Positions 1-5,635 of a stretch of 5,635 nucleotides of DNA are shown here, piece after piece. A program made the position numbers and the translations under genes. The DNA lies in contig JAPLDV010000256.1 of the NCBI GenBank assembly GCA_026391235.1, positions 1 to 5,635 on the forward strand. Direction: 5' to 3'. The notes under the pieces were generated by a model. It was not told the origin of the DNA, did no database searches, and saw only the letters and a program-made list of their open reading frames with translations. The stretch is from Bacteroidia bacterium (GTDB taxonomy: Bacteria; Bacteroidota; Bacteroidia; Bacteroidales; UBA12481). How positions within the stretch are numbered: position 1 is the stretch's first letter; each line of letters begins with the position of its first letter.

Positions 1-113
1 AACCACCATTCCTTTGAGAGGTTCCCCCTAGAAATAGCCAAAAAGCACCGATTCTTTGAAAAACTGAGCCGGACCGGTTTTTCGCTTTTGTTAGTCAATT
101 TCCAGTAAATCAT
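1..113. other. Unassigned window edge, possible end or start of a neighbouring gene
   Basis: On the + strand, frame 1 is open from the window edge to TAA 106-108 (35 codons, ending SLLLVNFQ). On the - strand, an ATG at 113-111 begins a frame open to the edge (37 codons, beginning MIYWKLTNKSEK). Neither peptide is recognisable, and an open stretch of this length is common by chance. It could be an upstream gene's tail, a divergent gene's start, or non-coding. I do not call a gene. Confidence 0.3.
58..90 (+). terminator. Weak terminator-like hairpin
   Basis: GAAAAACTG (58-66) pairs with CCGGTTTTTC-side bases 75-83 (nine pairs, one of them G-U) around an 8-base loop AGCCGGAC, and a short T run follows at 86-89. 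The stem is mostly A-T with only a small G-C core, so it is weak. It could end transcription from a gene to the left. It overlaps the open frame that stops at 108, which argues against it being that frame's terminator. Confidence 0.25.
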
Positions 114-150
114 AATATTACATCGCAAATATGGGGTCTATGCGTCATAC

Positions 151-176
151 AAAAATAAGGGTTTTCCCCTATTGTT
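151..176. other. Small hairpin with TTTT loop
   Basis: AATAAGGG (154-161) and CCCCTATT (166-173) pair with one A-C mismatch around a TTTT loop. A further A-T pair or two is possible beyond a mismatch. A GTTTT run follows on the + strand and an A-rich run precedes it, so it resembles a short intrinsic terminator readable in either direction. Its right arm is also the first copy of the TTTTCCCCTAT repeat, so it may instead be a protein-binding site. Function is unknown. Confidence 0.35.
162..172 (+). repeat. Direct repeat TTTTCCCCTAT, copy 1
   Basis: The 11-base sequence TTTTCCCCTAT occurs here and again at 231-241, start to start 69 bases apart, both upstream of the A2M gene. The copies are identical over all 11 bases. 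Such paired elements can be regulator-binding sites, but the sequence is simple and chance cannot be excluded. Confidence 0.5.
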
Positions 177-202
177 TTACGATAATTCGCAAGCGATCTT
201 TG
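172..202 (+). promoter_or_regulatory. Candidate Bacteroidota-type promoter A
   Basis: TTG at 172-174 and GATCTTTG at 195-202 are separated by 20 bases. This approximates the Bacteroidota consensus (-33 TTG, -7 TAnnTTTG), with the first T of the -7 box replaced by G. Transcription would begin near 209, leaving a leader of about 80 bases that contains repeat copy 2 and the palindrome. Confidence 0.3.
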
Positions 203-233
203 GTATGTGATTACGGATATACATATAATTTTT
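199..233 (+). promoter_or_regulatory. Candidate Bacteroidota-type promoter B
   Basis: TTTG at 199-202 and TAATTTTT at 226-233 are separated by 23 bases. The -7 box differs from TAnnTTTG only in the last base, but the spacing is at the long end. Start of transcription would be near 240, giving a leader of about 50 bases. It shares TTTG 199-202 with candidate A, where that motif is part of the -7 box, so at most one reading of that motif applies to a given transcript. Confidence 0.25.
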
Positions 234-241
234 TCCCCTAT
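231..241 (+). repeat. Direct repeat TTTTCCCCTAT, copy 2
   Basis: This is the second identical copy of the element at 162-172. It lies 49 bases before the start codon, directly after the AT-rich TATAATTT stretch. It does not sit in a hairpin like copy 1. If the promoter at 199-233 is real, this copy would fall around the transcription start. Confidence 0.5.
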
Positions 242-252
242 CTTGTATAGCC

Positions 253-266
253 AATTGACGTCAATT
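253..266. promoter_or_regulatory. Perfect 14-bp palindrome AATTGACGTCAATT
   Basis: The sequence equals its own reverse complement over 14 bases, centred between 259 and 260, and ends 23 bases before the start codon. Symmetry without a loop suits binding of a dimeric regulator rather than a stable RNA hairpin. Its place in the presumed 5' leader would let a bound repressor block transcription. No regulator can be named from the sequence. Confidence 0.45.
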
Positions 267-289
267 CTCTATAAGCAAAACATATCACC
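267..289 (+). promoter_or_regulatory. Translation leader without Shine-Dalgarno
   Basis: The bases before ATG 290 (ATAAGCAAAACATATCACC) contain no GGAGG-like stretch. They are A-rich, with an A at -3. Bacteroidota commonly initiate this way, so the absence supports that affiliation and does not argue against the start, which the signal peptide supports independently. Confidence 0.6.
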
Positions 290-346
290 ATGAAACTCTT
301 ATCATCCTATTTAACGATTCTGCTGCTCATGCTGGCTGCCGGTTGC
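290..346 (+). other. Lipoprotein signal peptide and lipidated Cys19
   Basis: Residues 1-18 have a short start (MK), a hydrophobic core (LTILLLMLAA) and a lipobox-like end LAAGC, with Cys19 encoded by TGC at 344-346. The -3 residue is Ala rather than the preferred Leu, which sits at -4, but this is still allowed by the usual lipobox pattern. Signal peptidase II would cleave before Cys19. The residues after it (GKKADSGK) are basic and small. They lack the acidic stretch close to the cysteine that has been described as a surface-export signal in some Bacteroidota, so I infer a periplasm-facing anchor. A flexible, poorly conserved linker to about residue 32 follows. Confidence 0.88.
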
Positions 347-3300
347 GGAAAAAAGGCAGACAGCGGAAAGGCTGGGTCAAACAACGCCTTTTCAGCCTAT
401 ATCCAGGGTCATACCTCCGGAATGATCGGATCAGGGGATTTTATCCAGGTTCTTCTCATCAATCCTGTCGAAGGATATCAGGCCGGAGAAGAATTCAAAG
501 AAAAGCTGTTTGAATTTTCCCCTACCATAAAGGGTAAAACCTTTTTAGTCGCAAACAGCATTGTAGAGTTCAGGCCAGATAAGCCCCTTAAAAACGGCAC
601 CAGATTTAGCGCTGAATTCAAACTGGGAAAATTGGCCAATCCCTCTTTAAAACCTGGTTTGTTTACTTTTCAGTTTGAGGTAGTTGCCCTGGATTTTTCC
701 GTTTCGATGGGAAGCATGATTTTCGGTGCGTACAATAAAGATAACCTGCTGAAATATGAAGGCCGGATTTTGTGCTCCGACCGAATGAATCCGATGGATG
801 TTGCCAAAATGTTTCAGGTACAGGGCTCCCAAAAACGGATCCCGGTTAGCGTTGAGCAAATCAATGCTACCACTTTCCAGTACCGGCTGGATAGTATAGA
901 CAGGCTTGATCGATCCTATTCTATTAATCTCCAATGGGATGGAGGTAATTTGAAATTAAGGGAATCCGGCGGTTATGAGATTGAAGTTCCAGGTAAAAAC
1001 GAATTCAAGGTTTTGAGCGTAAAAGTGGAACAAGGCGAAGAGCAGTATATCCGGATCGATTTTTCCGACCCGGTGGATCCATTCCAATCCCTGCAGGGTC
1101 TGGTTAATTTGGATGAGAGTGAGGATCTCCGGATTTCAAGGGTAAATAATGCAGTTTATGTTTATCCGAAAATCCGTTTAACCGGAGAAAAGCAACTGCG
1201 GATCGAAACCGGGATTCGCAGCGTAAACGGTAGCGTTTTAAAATCAGCCGGAAGTTTCAATCTCATCATGGACGCATTGGCACCAAAGGTGGAGTTTGTC
1301 GGAAACGGAAGCCTGATACCGGATTCAAAAGGTTTATTTCTGCCATTCCGGGCCGTTAGCCTTCGTGCAGTTGACGTCATTGTGTATAAAATATTCGCTA
1401 ACAACATTCCGCAGTTTTTTCAATTCAACACATTGAATTCCAGTAATTATGTAAAGAATGTTGGCCGGCCGGTCTACCGCAAAACGGTCAGGCTCGACCT
1501 CAACACTGAAATCGACCTGCAACAATGGAATGTTTTTTCCATCGACCTCACCCCTCTGGTTAAGCGTGATCCAAAGGCCCTTTATAAGGTGGAGATCAGA
1601 TTCCGGCTGCCTTTTGCCTTATCCGGATGCTCCGATGAACAATCCGCGGATATTACCTCCTATTTTCTTCCGGAATCATTTGACGAGGAATATCTGGCCG
1701 GTTGGAATTCCGATGTCTATTATTATGAGAATTACTATCCCGATGGATATAACTGGCAAAAGCGCGACAATCCCTGCGACGTCTCCTACTACACTCCGGA
1801 AAGGTTTGTGAGTAAAAATGTGCTCGCCACCAATCTGGGAATCCTGGTAAAATCTTACGACCACCGGAAATATACACTGGTGGTTACAAACTTATTAACA
1901 GCCACGCCAATGGCAGCTGCCAAGGTAAAGCTGTTTAATTTTCAGCAGCAACTGCTCGGCGAAGGAACGGCCAATACCGACGGAATTGCCGAGGTGATGG
2001 CGGATGATGTGCCTTATCTGGTGGAGGCCACTGCTGATAACCAAACCGGGTATCTGAGGGTCGACGATGGCTCATCTTTATCCACCAGCAGCTTTGATGT
2101 AGCCGGAGATGAGGTTAAAAAAGGGATTAAAGGATTTATCTACGGCGAAAGAGAAGTATGGAGACCCGGTGATACACTCTTCATGACCTTTATTTTGTCG
2201 GACAAGGACCGGTTACTGCCCGCAGATCAACCGGTTGTGATGGAGCTTTTCAATTCAAAGGGCCAGCTGGTTTCGAAACAGGTAAAAACATCAGGCAATA
2301 ACGGGTTTTATTGTTTTCCTACCCCAACCAACAGCGATGATCCTACCGGTAACTGGCAGGCAATTGTTCAGGTTGGAGGGACCCGTTTCGAGAAGCAGCT
2401 GAAAGTGGAGATGATTAAACCCAACAGGCTAAAGATCAGTATCGATTTCACTAACAGTCCTTTGCTCTCAAACAGGCCGGGCCAAAAGGCAATGTTCCGT
2501 TCGGCCTGGCTGCATGGTGCAACTGCAGGAAACCTCCGCGCGGAGGTAAAGGTCCGCTTTACAAAACGACCGAATGTATTTAACGGTTATGCGAATTACC
2601 TCTTTGATGATCCGGTAAAAGTGTTTAACTCTTATGAGGAAACGGCTTTTAATGGATATCTGGATTCCGATGGTTATGCTGATTTTCCGATAAATTTTCA
2701 AGCCAATACCAATGCTCCCGGAATGCTGAATGCGATTTTCAACAGCAGGGTTTTTGAGCAGGGCGGCGATTTCAGCGCTGATATGATAGCGGTGCCATTC
2801 TCTCCTTTCGACCGGTACGTGGGCATCTCGGTGAGTGGGGCAGCAGAGCCCCGGCAGATTCTCGAAACCGGCAAAAATATTCCGGTCAATGTGGTAGTCC
2901 TTAACCCTGAGGGCGTGCCGGTAACTGCCAACCGATTGATTGCCAGGGTGTATAAGATCGAGTGGAGGTGGTGGTGGGGAGCTTCTGACGAAAACCTGGC
3001 TTCCTATATCGGGCGGAAAGATGCATCGGTGGTTCAGGAAACTGTGCTGAGTGCACCCGATGGCAAAGGAAGCTTTACGATACGTGTGGATGAGCCCGAT
3101 TGGGGCAGATACCTGGTGATGGTTTCAGATCCTGAAAAAGGGCACAGCACCGGACAAATCATATATATCGACTGGCCGTCGTCAGCCGATCGCAGCGGCC
3201 GTGAAAATCCTTCGGGTGCTGCAATCCTGAGTTTCTCAGCCGATAAAAAGGTTTATCATCCGGGAGAGAAAGCTCAGATTACCTTTCCGGGCATGGAAAA

Positions 3301-5635
3301 CTCGAGGGCCCTGTTAACGGTTGAATCAGGCATCCGGGTATTGGAATCGCGATGGGTGGAAGCCCAAAAGGGAGAAACCAGGATCAGTCTGGATATCACC
3401 TCAAATATGACACCTAACGTGTATGTTTACCTGACGCTTATCCAACCGCATGCCAGTAGTTCCAACGATATGCCAATCAGGATGTACGGTGTGATTCCGC
3501 TGATGGTGGAGGATCCGGATAGCCGGTTGACTCCAAAAATCAATCTACCTACCGAAATCCGGCCGGAACAGGATTACTCGGTGGAAGTATCGGAGCAGAA
3601 CGGTAAGCCCATGACTTATACCCTTGCCGTTGTTGATGAAGGATTGCTCAACCTTACCCGTTTTAAAACACCGGATCCATGGAACTTCTTTAACCGGAAG
3701 GAGGCGCTGGGTGTTAAAACCTGGGATAATTTCAGTGATGTTTTAGGGGCGTACGGCGGCAGGCTCGAAAGTGTTCTCGCTATTGGGGGTGACGGAAGCC
3801 TGGTGAATCCTTCGGATCAAAAAGCCAACAGGTTTAAGCCTGTTATCAGTTTTATCGGGCCGTTTGATCTTAAGAAAGGCGGCCAGAACAGGCATACGTT
3901 AAAAATGCTGAATTACGTGGGCTCCGTGCGCGCCATGGTGGTGGCAGGTAACAATAGCGCCTGGGGATCGGCCGAAGCTTCCGCTCCGGTTAAAAAGCCG
4001 CTGATGGTGCTGGCTACTTTGCCAAGGATTTTGAGTTTCGGAGAACAGGTGGATGTACCTGTTAGTATCTTTACTCTTGATGATAAAATTAAAAACGTTG
4101 AGGTAAAGATTAGCGTCGGGGGCTCTCTTGAGTTAACCGGGTCCTCTAAATCCAGTTTGGCTATACCGAAAGTGGGTGAGGTGATGACCACTTTTACCCT
4201 GAAGGCAACTGACAGACCTGGTGTTGCCAAAATCCGGGTCGACGTAAGTTCGGGACAAGAAACGGCTTTTCACGAAATCGAGATCGAAATTCATAATCCA
4301 AACCCAACCATTTCGCGGATGGCCAGATTTGTCATTGAGCCTGGCAAGGAGGAAAAGCTGATTCCGGTTTTCGAAGGAGCTGCCGGAATGGTCCAGAGTT
4401 TTGTCGAAGTAGCTACATTGCCGTCATTCGACCTGGAGAAACATTTCAATTATCTGATCAGTTATCCGTACGGGTGTGTGGAACAAACCACCTCATCGGC
4501 TTTTGCGCAGTTATACCTGGGCCAGTTGACCGAACTGCCGGATAAAGAGGTGCAAAAGATCGAAAAAAATATTGCGGCCGCCATCCTCTCCCTGTCAAAA
4601 TTCCAACTGCCTGACGGTAGTCTGGCTTTTTGGCCGGGAAGCCGTACCACCTCATCCTGGGGTACCACGTATGCCATGCATTTTCTATTGCTGGCTGAGC
4701 AAAAGGGGTACCTGCTGCCATCCGGATTTAAAAAGAAATTGATTAATTATCAGTCCAAAACATCCTCTGCCCCGGCAACTTCAGGAGCGTATCAATCCGA
4801 CTATGAATTGCAACAGGCATACCGGTTATTTACCCTGGCACTCGCCGGGCAACCCAATCTGAGTGCCATGAACCGGATGGTTGAGCGCCCCATCCCCGAT
4901 GTTAGTGCTTCGTGGATGCTGGCTTCGGCTTATTGCCAGATCGGTCGCTGCCAGGTAGCGGAGAAGCTGGTTCTTAATCTGAAACCAATACCTGCAAATA
5001 CATACACTTTTCCGGGCACCACATTCGGATCGAACCTCAGGGATCAGGCGATTGTTTTGAATGCTTTAACCCTGATGGGGCGCGATTATGCCGCTTTCGA
5101 TCTGGTGGAAAAGATTGCCAAAGAGATGCAGGAAAGTGAGCTCAGCACTCAAACGGCTGCTTATTGCCTGCAGGCGATTGCTGAATTTGCAGGAAAGAGG
5201 AAAAATCCCGGCAATCTGCACTTTAGCTTTTCTAACGGTTTAGCGAAAACGGATGTGAATTCAAAAAAAGCAGCATACCGTATTGTGTTGTCATCCTCGG
5301 ATGAAAAGGGTGCTGTTCGCGTGGTTAATACCGGCAGCGATAAACTCTATGCAACAGTAACTTCGATCGGCCAGCCACCTATCGGCCAGGAGGAAAATAG
5401 TTATTCCAATCTGAAGATGACAGTGGAATATCTGGATTTGAATCACAATCCATTGTCGGTATCGATGATAAAACAGGGAACCGACCTTAAAGCGAAGGTA
5501 ACTGTAGTAAATCCGGGAACTTACGGCCATTATGAAAACATGGCACTGAGCCAGGTTTTTCCATCAGGATGGGAAATAATTAATTTCCGGGTGACTGACC
5601 AGCAGAGCTTTGTGGTGGAAAGCCCGTACGAATAC
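290..5635 (+). CDS. Bacterial alpha-2-macroglobulin family lipoprotein, thioester type (3' end outside window)
   Basis: The frame is open from ATG 290 to the window end (1782 codons, no stop), so the C-terminus is missing. Seen, in order: a lipoprotein signal with Cys19; an N-terminal macroglobulin-like (MG1-type) domain at about 24-130 with FSPTIKGKT and FRPDKPL; further beta-rich domains; a tyrosine-rich block at 475-501 ending in RDNPC; an MG domain with YGEREVWRPGD at 618-628; a bait-region-type domain from about 981 with MTPNVYVYLTLIQP at 1040; VVDEGLLNLTRFKTPDPW from 1114; the A2M core from about 1195; GCVEQ at 1395-1399; a helical thioester domain to about 1640; and a C-terminal MG domain with PSGWEI near 1761. 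Known for the family: a periplasmic protease trap resembling E. coli YfhM (ECAM), which is thought to work with PBP1C in defending the cell envelope. Inferred: the same role here. The first ATG is chosen because the signal peptide follows it directly. Family assignment is very secure; the symbol is left blank because the gene is a distant homologue of yfhM. Confidence 0.95.
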   Translation, partial: MKLLSSYLTILLLMLAAGCGKKADSGKAGSNNAFSAYIQGHTSGMIGSGDFIQVLLINPVEGYQAGEEFKEKLFEFSPTIKGKTFLVANSIVEFRPDKPLKNGTRFSAEFKLGKLANPSLKPGLFTFQFEVVALDFSVSMGSMIFGAYNKDNLLKYEGRILCSDRMNPMDVAKMFQVQGSQKRIPVSVEQINATTFQYRLDSIDRLDRSYSINLQWDGGNLKLRESGGYEIEVPGKNEFKVLSVKVEQGEEQYIRIDFSDPVDPFQSLQGLVNLDESEDLRISRVNNAVYVYPKIRLTGEKQLRIETGIRSVNGSVLKSAGSFNLIMDALAPKVEFVGNGSLIPDSKGLFLPFRAVSLRAVDVIVYKIFANNIPQFFQFNTLNSSNYVKNVGRPVYRKTVRLDLNTEIDLQQWNVFSIDLTPLVKRDPKALYKVEIRFRLPFALSGCSDEQSADITSYFLPESFDEEYLAGWNSDVYYYENYYPDGYNWQKRDNPCDVSYYTPERFVSKNVLATNLGILVKSYDHRKYTLVVTNLLTATPMAAAKVKLFNFQQQLLGEGTANTDGIAEVMADDVPYLVEATADNQTGYLRVDDGSSLSTSSFDVAGDEVKKGIKGFIYGEREVWRPGDTLFMTFILSDKDRLLPADQPVVMELFNSKGQLVSKQVKTSGNNGFYCFPTPTNSDDPTGNWQAIVQVGGTRFEKQLKVEMIKPNRLKISIDFTNSPLLSNRPGQKAMFRSAWLHGATAGNLRAEVKVRFTKRPNVFNGYANYLFDDPVKVFNSYEETAFNGYLDSDGYADFPINFQANTNAPGMLNAIFNSRVFEQGGDFSADMIAVPFSPFDRYVGISVSGAAEPRQILETGKNIPVNVVVLNPEGVPVTANRLIARVYKIEWRWWWGASDENLASYIGRKDASVVQETVLSAPDGKGSFTIRVDEPDWGRYLVMVSDPEKGHSTGQIIYIDWPSSADRSGRENPSGAAILSFSADKKVYHPGEKAQITFPGMENSRALLTVESGIRVLESRWVEAQKGETRISLDITSNMTPNVYVYLTLIQPHASSSNDMPIRMYGVIPLMVEDPDSRLTPKINLPTEIRPEQDYSVEVSEQNGKPMTYTLAVVDEGLLNLTRFKTPDPWNFFNRKEALGVKTWDNFSDVLGAYGGRLESVLAIGGDGSLVNPSDQKANRFKPVISFIGPFDLKKGGQNRHTLKMLNYVGSVRAMVVAGNNSAWGSAEASAPVKKPLMVLATLPRILSFGEQVDVPVSIFTLDDKIKNVEVKISVGGSLELTGSSKSSLAIPKVGEVMTTFTLKATDRPGVAKIRVDVSSGQETAFHEIEIEIHNPNPTISRMARFVIEPGKEEKLIPVFEGAAGMVQSFVEVATLPSFDLEKHFNYLISYPYGCVEQTTSSAFAQLYLGQLTELPDKEVQKIEKNIAAAILSLSKFQLPDGSLAFWPGSRTTSSWGTTYAMHFLLLAEQKGYLLPSGFKKKLINYQSKTSSAPATSGAYQSDYELQQAYRLFTLALAGQPNLSAMNRMVERPIPDVSASWMLASAYCQIGRCQVAEKLVLNLKPIPANTYTFPGTTFGSNLRDQAIVLNALTLMGRDYAAFDLVEKIAKEMQESELSTQTAAYCLQAIAEFAGKRKNPGNLHFSFSNGLAKTDVNSKKAAYRIVLSSSDEKGAVRVVNTGSDKLYATVTSIGQPPIGQEENSYSNLKMTVEYLDLNHNPLSVSMIKQGTDLKAKVTVVNPGTYGHYENMALSQVFPSGWEIINFRVTDQQSFVVESPYEY
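3794..3841 (+). other. Probable protease bait segment (residues about 1169-1184)
   Basis: Between the conserved GGDG end of the VVDEGLL block and the conserved FKPVISFIGPF stretch lies a short, polar, low-conservation segment, GSLVNPSDQKANRFKP. In A2M proteins the exposed bait loop lies between the VVDE-type block and the A2M core domain. Lys1178, Arg1181 and Lys1183 would suit trypsin-like enzymes, and Leu1171 and Val1172 other proteases. The position is inferred from domain order; exact ends are uncertain. Confidence 0.5.
4472..4486 (+). other. Thioester motif GCVEQ (Cys1396-Gln1399)
   Basis: The motif YPYGCVEQTTS matches the CxEQ thioester signature of A2M and complement proteins. Cys1396 (TGT 4475-4477) and Gln1399 (CAA 4484-4486) would form the internal beta-cysteinyl-gamma-glutamyl thioester. 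This places the protein in the ECAM/YfhM class rather than the YfaS class, which lacks a thioester. The surrounding helices follow the thioester-domain pattern, including LPDGSLAFWPG at about 1440-1450 and WGTTYAMHFLLLAEQKGY with His1464. Whether His1464 affects thioester reactivity cannot be told from sequence. Confidence 0.93.

Noticed and set aside
224..229. TATAAT, a perfect E. coli-type -10 box
   Set aside because: There is no good TTGACA partner at the right spacing, and the likely Bacteroidota host uses a different promoter consensus. The AT-rich stretch may still matter as part of candidate promoter B.
647..934. Open frame of 95 codons on the minus strand
   Set aside because: It lies antisense within the A2M gene, whose own frame encodes a recognisable family protein; the antisense peptide has no recognisable features.
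1371..1379. TTGACGTCA, a second match to the core of the leader palindrome
   Set aside because: It lies inside the coding region, encodes Val-Asp-Val in frame and lacks the symmetric flanks of the 253-266 site, so it is most likely incidental.
1458..1811. Open frame of 117 codons on the plus strand in another frame
   Set aside because: It overlaps the conserved coding stretch of the A2M gene in a shifted frame and its peptide looks like out-of-frame translation. No frameshift is needed, since the main frame continues unbroken.
3913..4230. Open frame of 105 codons on the minus strand
   Set aside because: It is antisense to the conserved A2M core domain and rich in Ser, Thr and Pro as expected of a reverse shadow; no start signals or family resemblance.
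4458..4721. Overlapping minus-strand open frames opposite the thioester motif
   Set aside because: They are antisense to the most conserved part of the protein, and two different frames are open over the same bases, which indicates low stop density rather than genes.
1..5635. Mobile elements, CRISPR arrays, tRNA or rRNA genes
   Set aside because: No repeat-spacer pattern, transposase, terminal inverted repeats or RNA gene structure was seen in the upstream region or the gene.

Overview
The window is almost entirely one gene. An open frame starts at ATG 290 and runs in frame, without a stop, to the last base (5635): 1782 complete codons, with the C-terminus lying outside the window. The product is a very large lipoprotein of the bacterial alpha-2-macroglobulin (A2M) family, the thioester-bearing YfhM/ECAM type. 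It has a lipoprotein signal peptide with cysteine 19, a long series of macroglobulin-like beta-sandwich domains, the family block around the VVDEGLLNLTRFKTPDPW motif, a likely protease-bait segment, an intact GCVEQ thioester motif in an alpha-helical thioester domain, and the start of the C-terminal macroglobulin domains.

The source is most likely a member of the Bacteroidota. This rests on three things: the protein resembles the long (about 1800-1900 residue) A2M proteins of that phylum as I remember them, the start codon has no Shine-Dalgarno sequence but an A-rich leader, and weak Bacteroidota-type promoter matches lie upstream. Base composition looks moderate, with an AT-rich upstream region. 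This is inference and cannot be fixed to a genus.

Layout: 1-113 is ambiguous (a possible tail of an upstream gene, the start of a divergent gene, or non-coding), with a weak terminator-like hairpin at 58-83. Bases 114-289 are an AT-rich regulatory region. They hold a small hairpin (154-173), two copies of an 11-base element (TTTTCCCCTAT at 162-172 and 231-241), two weak promoter candidates and a perfect 14-bp palindrome (253-266) just before the start codon. Bases 290-5635 are the A2M gene.

Functionally, the protein is expected to sit lipid-anchored in the periplasm and trap proteases that breach the outer membrane: cleavage of the bait exposes the thioester, which then bonds covalently to the attacker. 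In many bacteria such genes lie next to pbpC (penicillin-binding protein 1C), but the downstream neighbour is not visible here. I see no unknown multi-gene system; the less explained part is the leader region.
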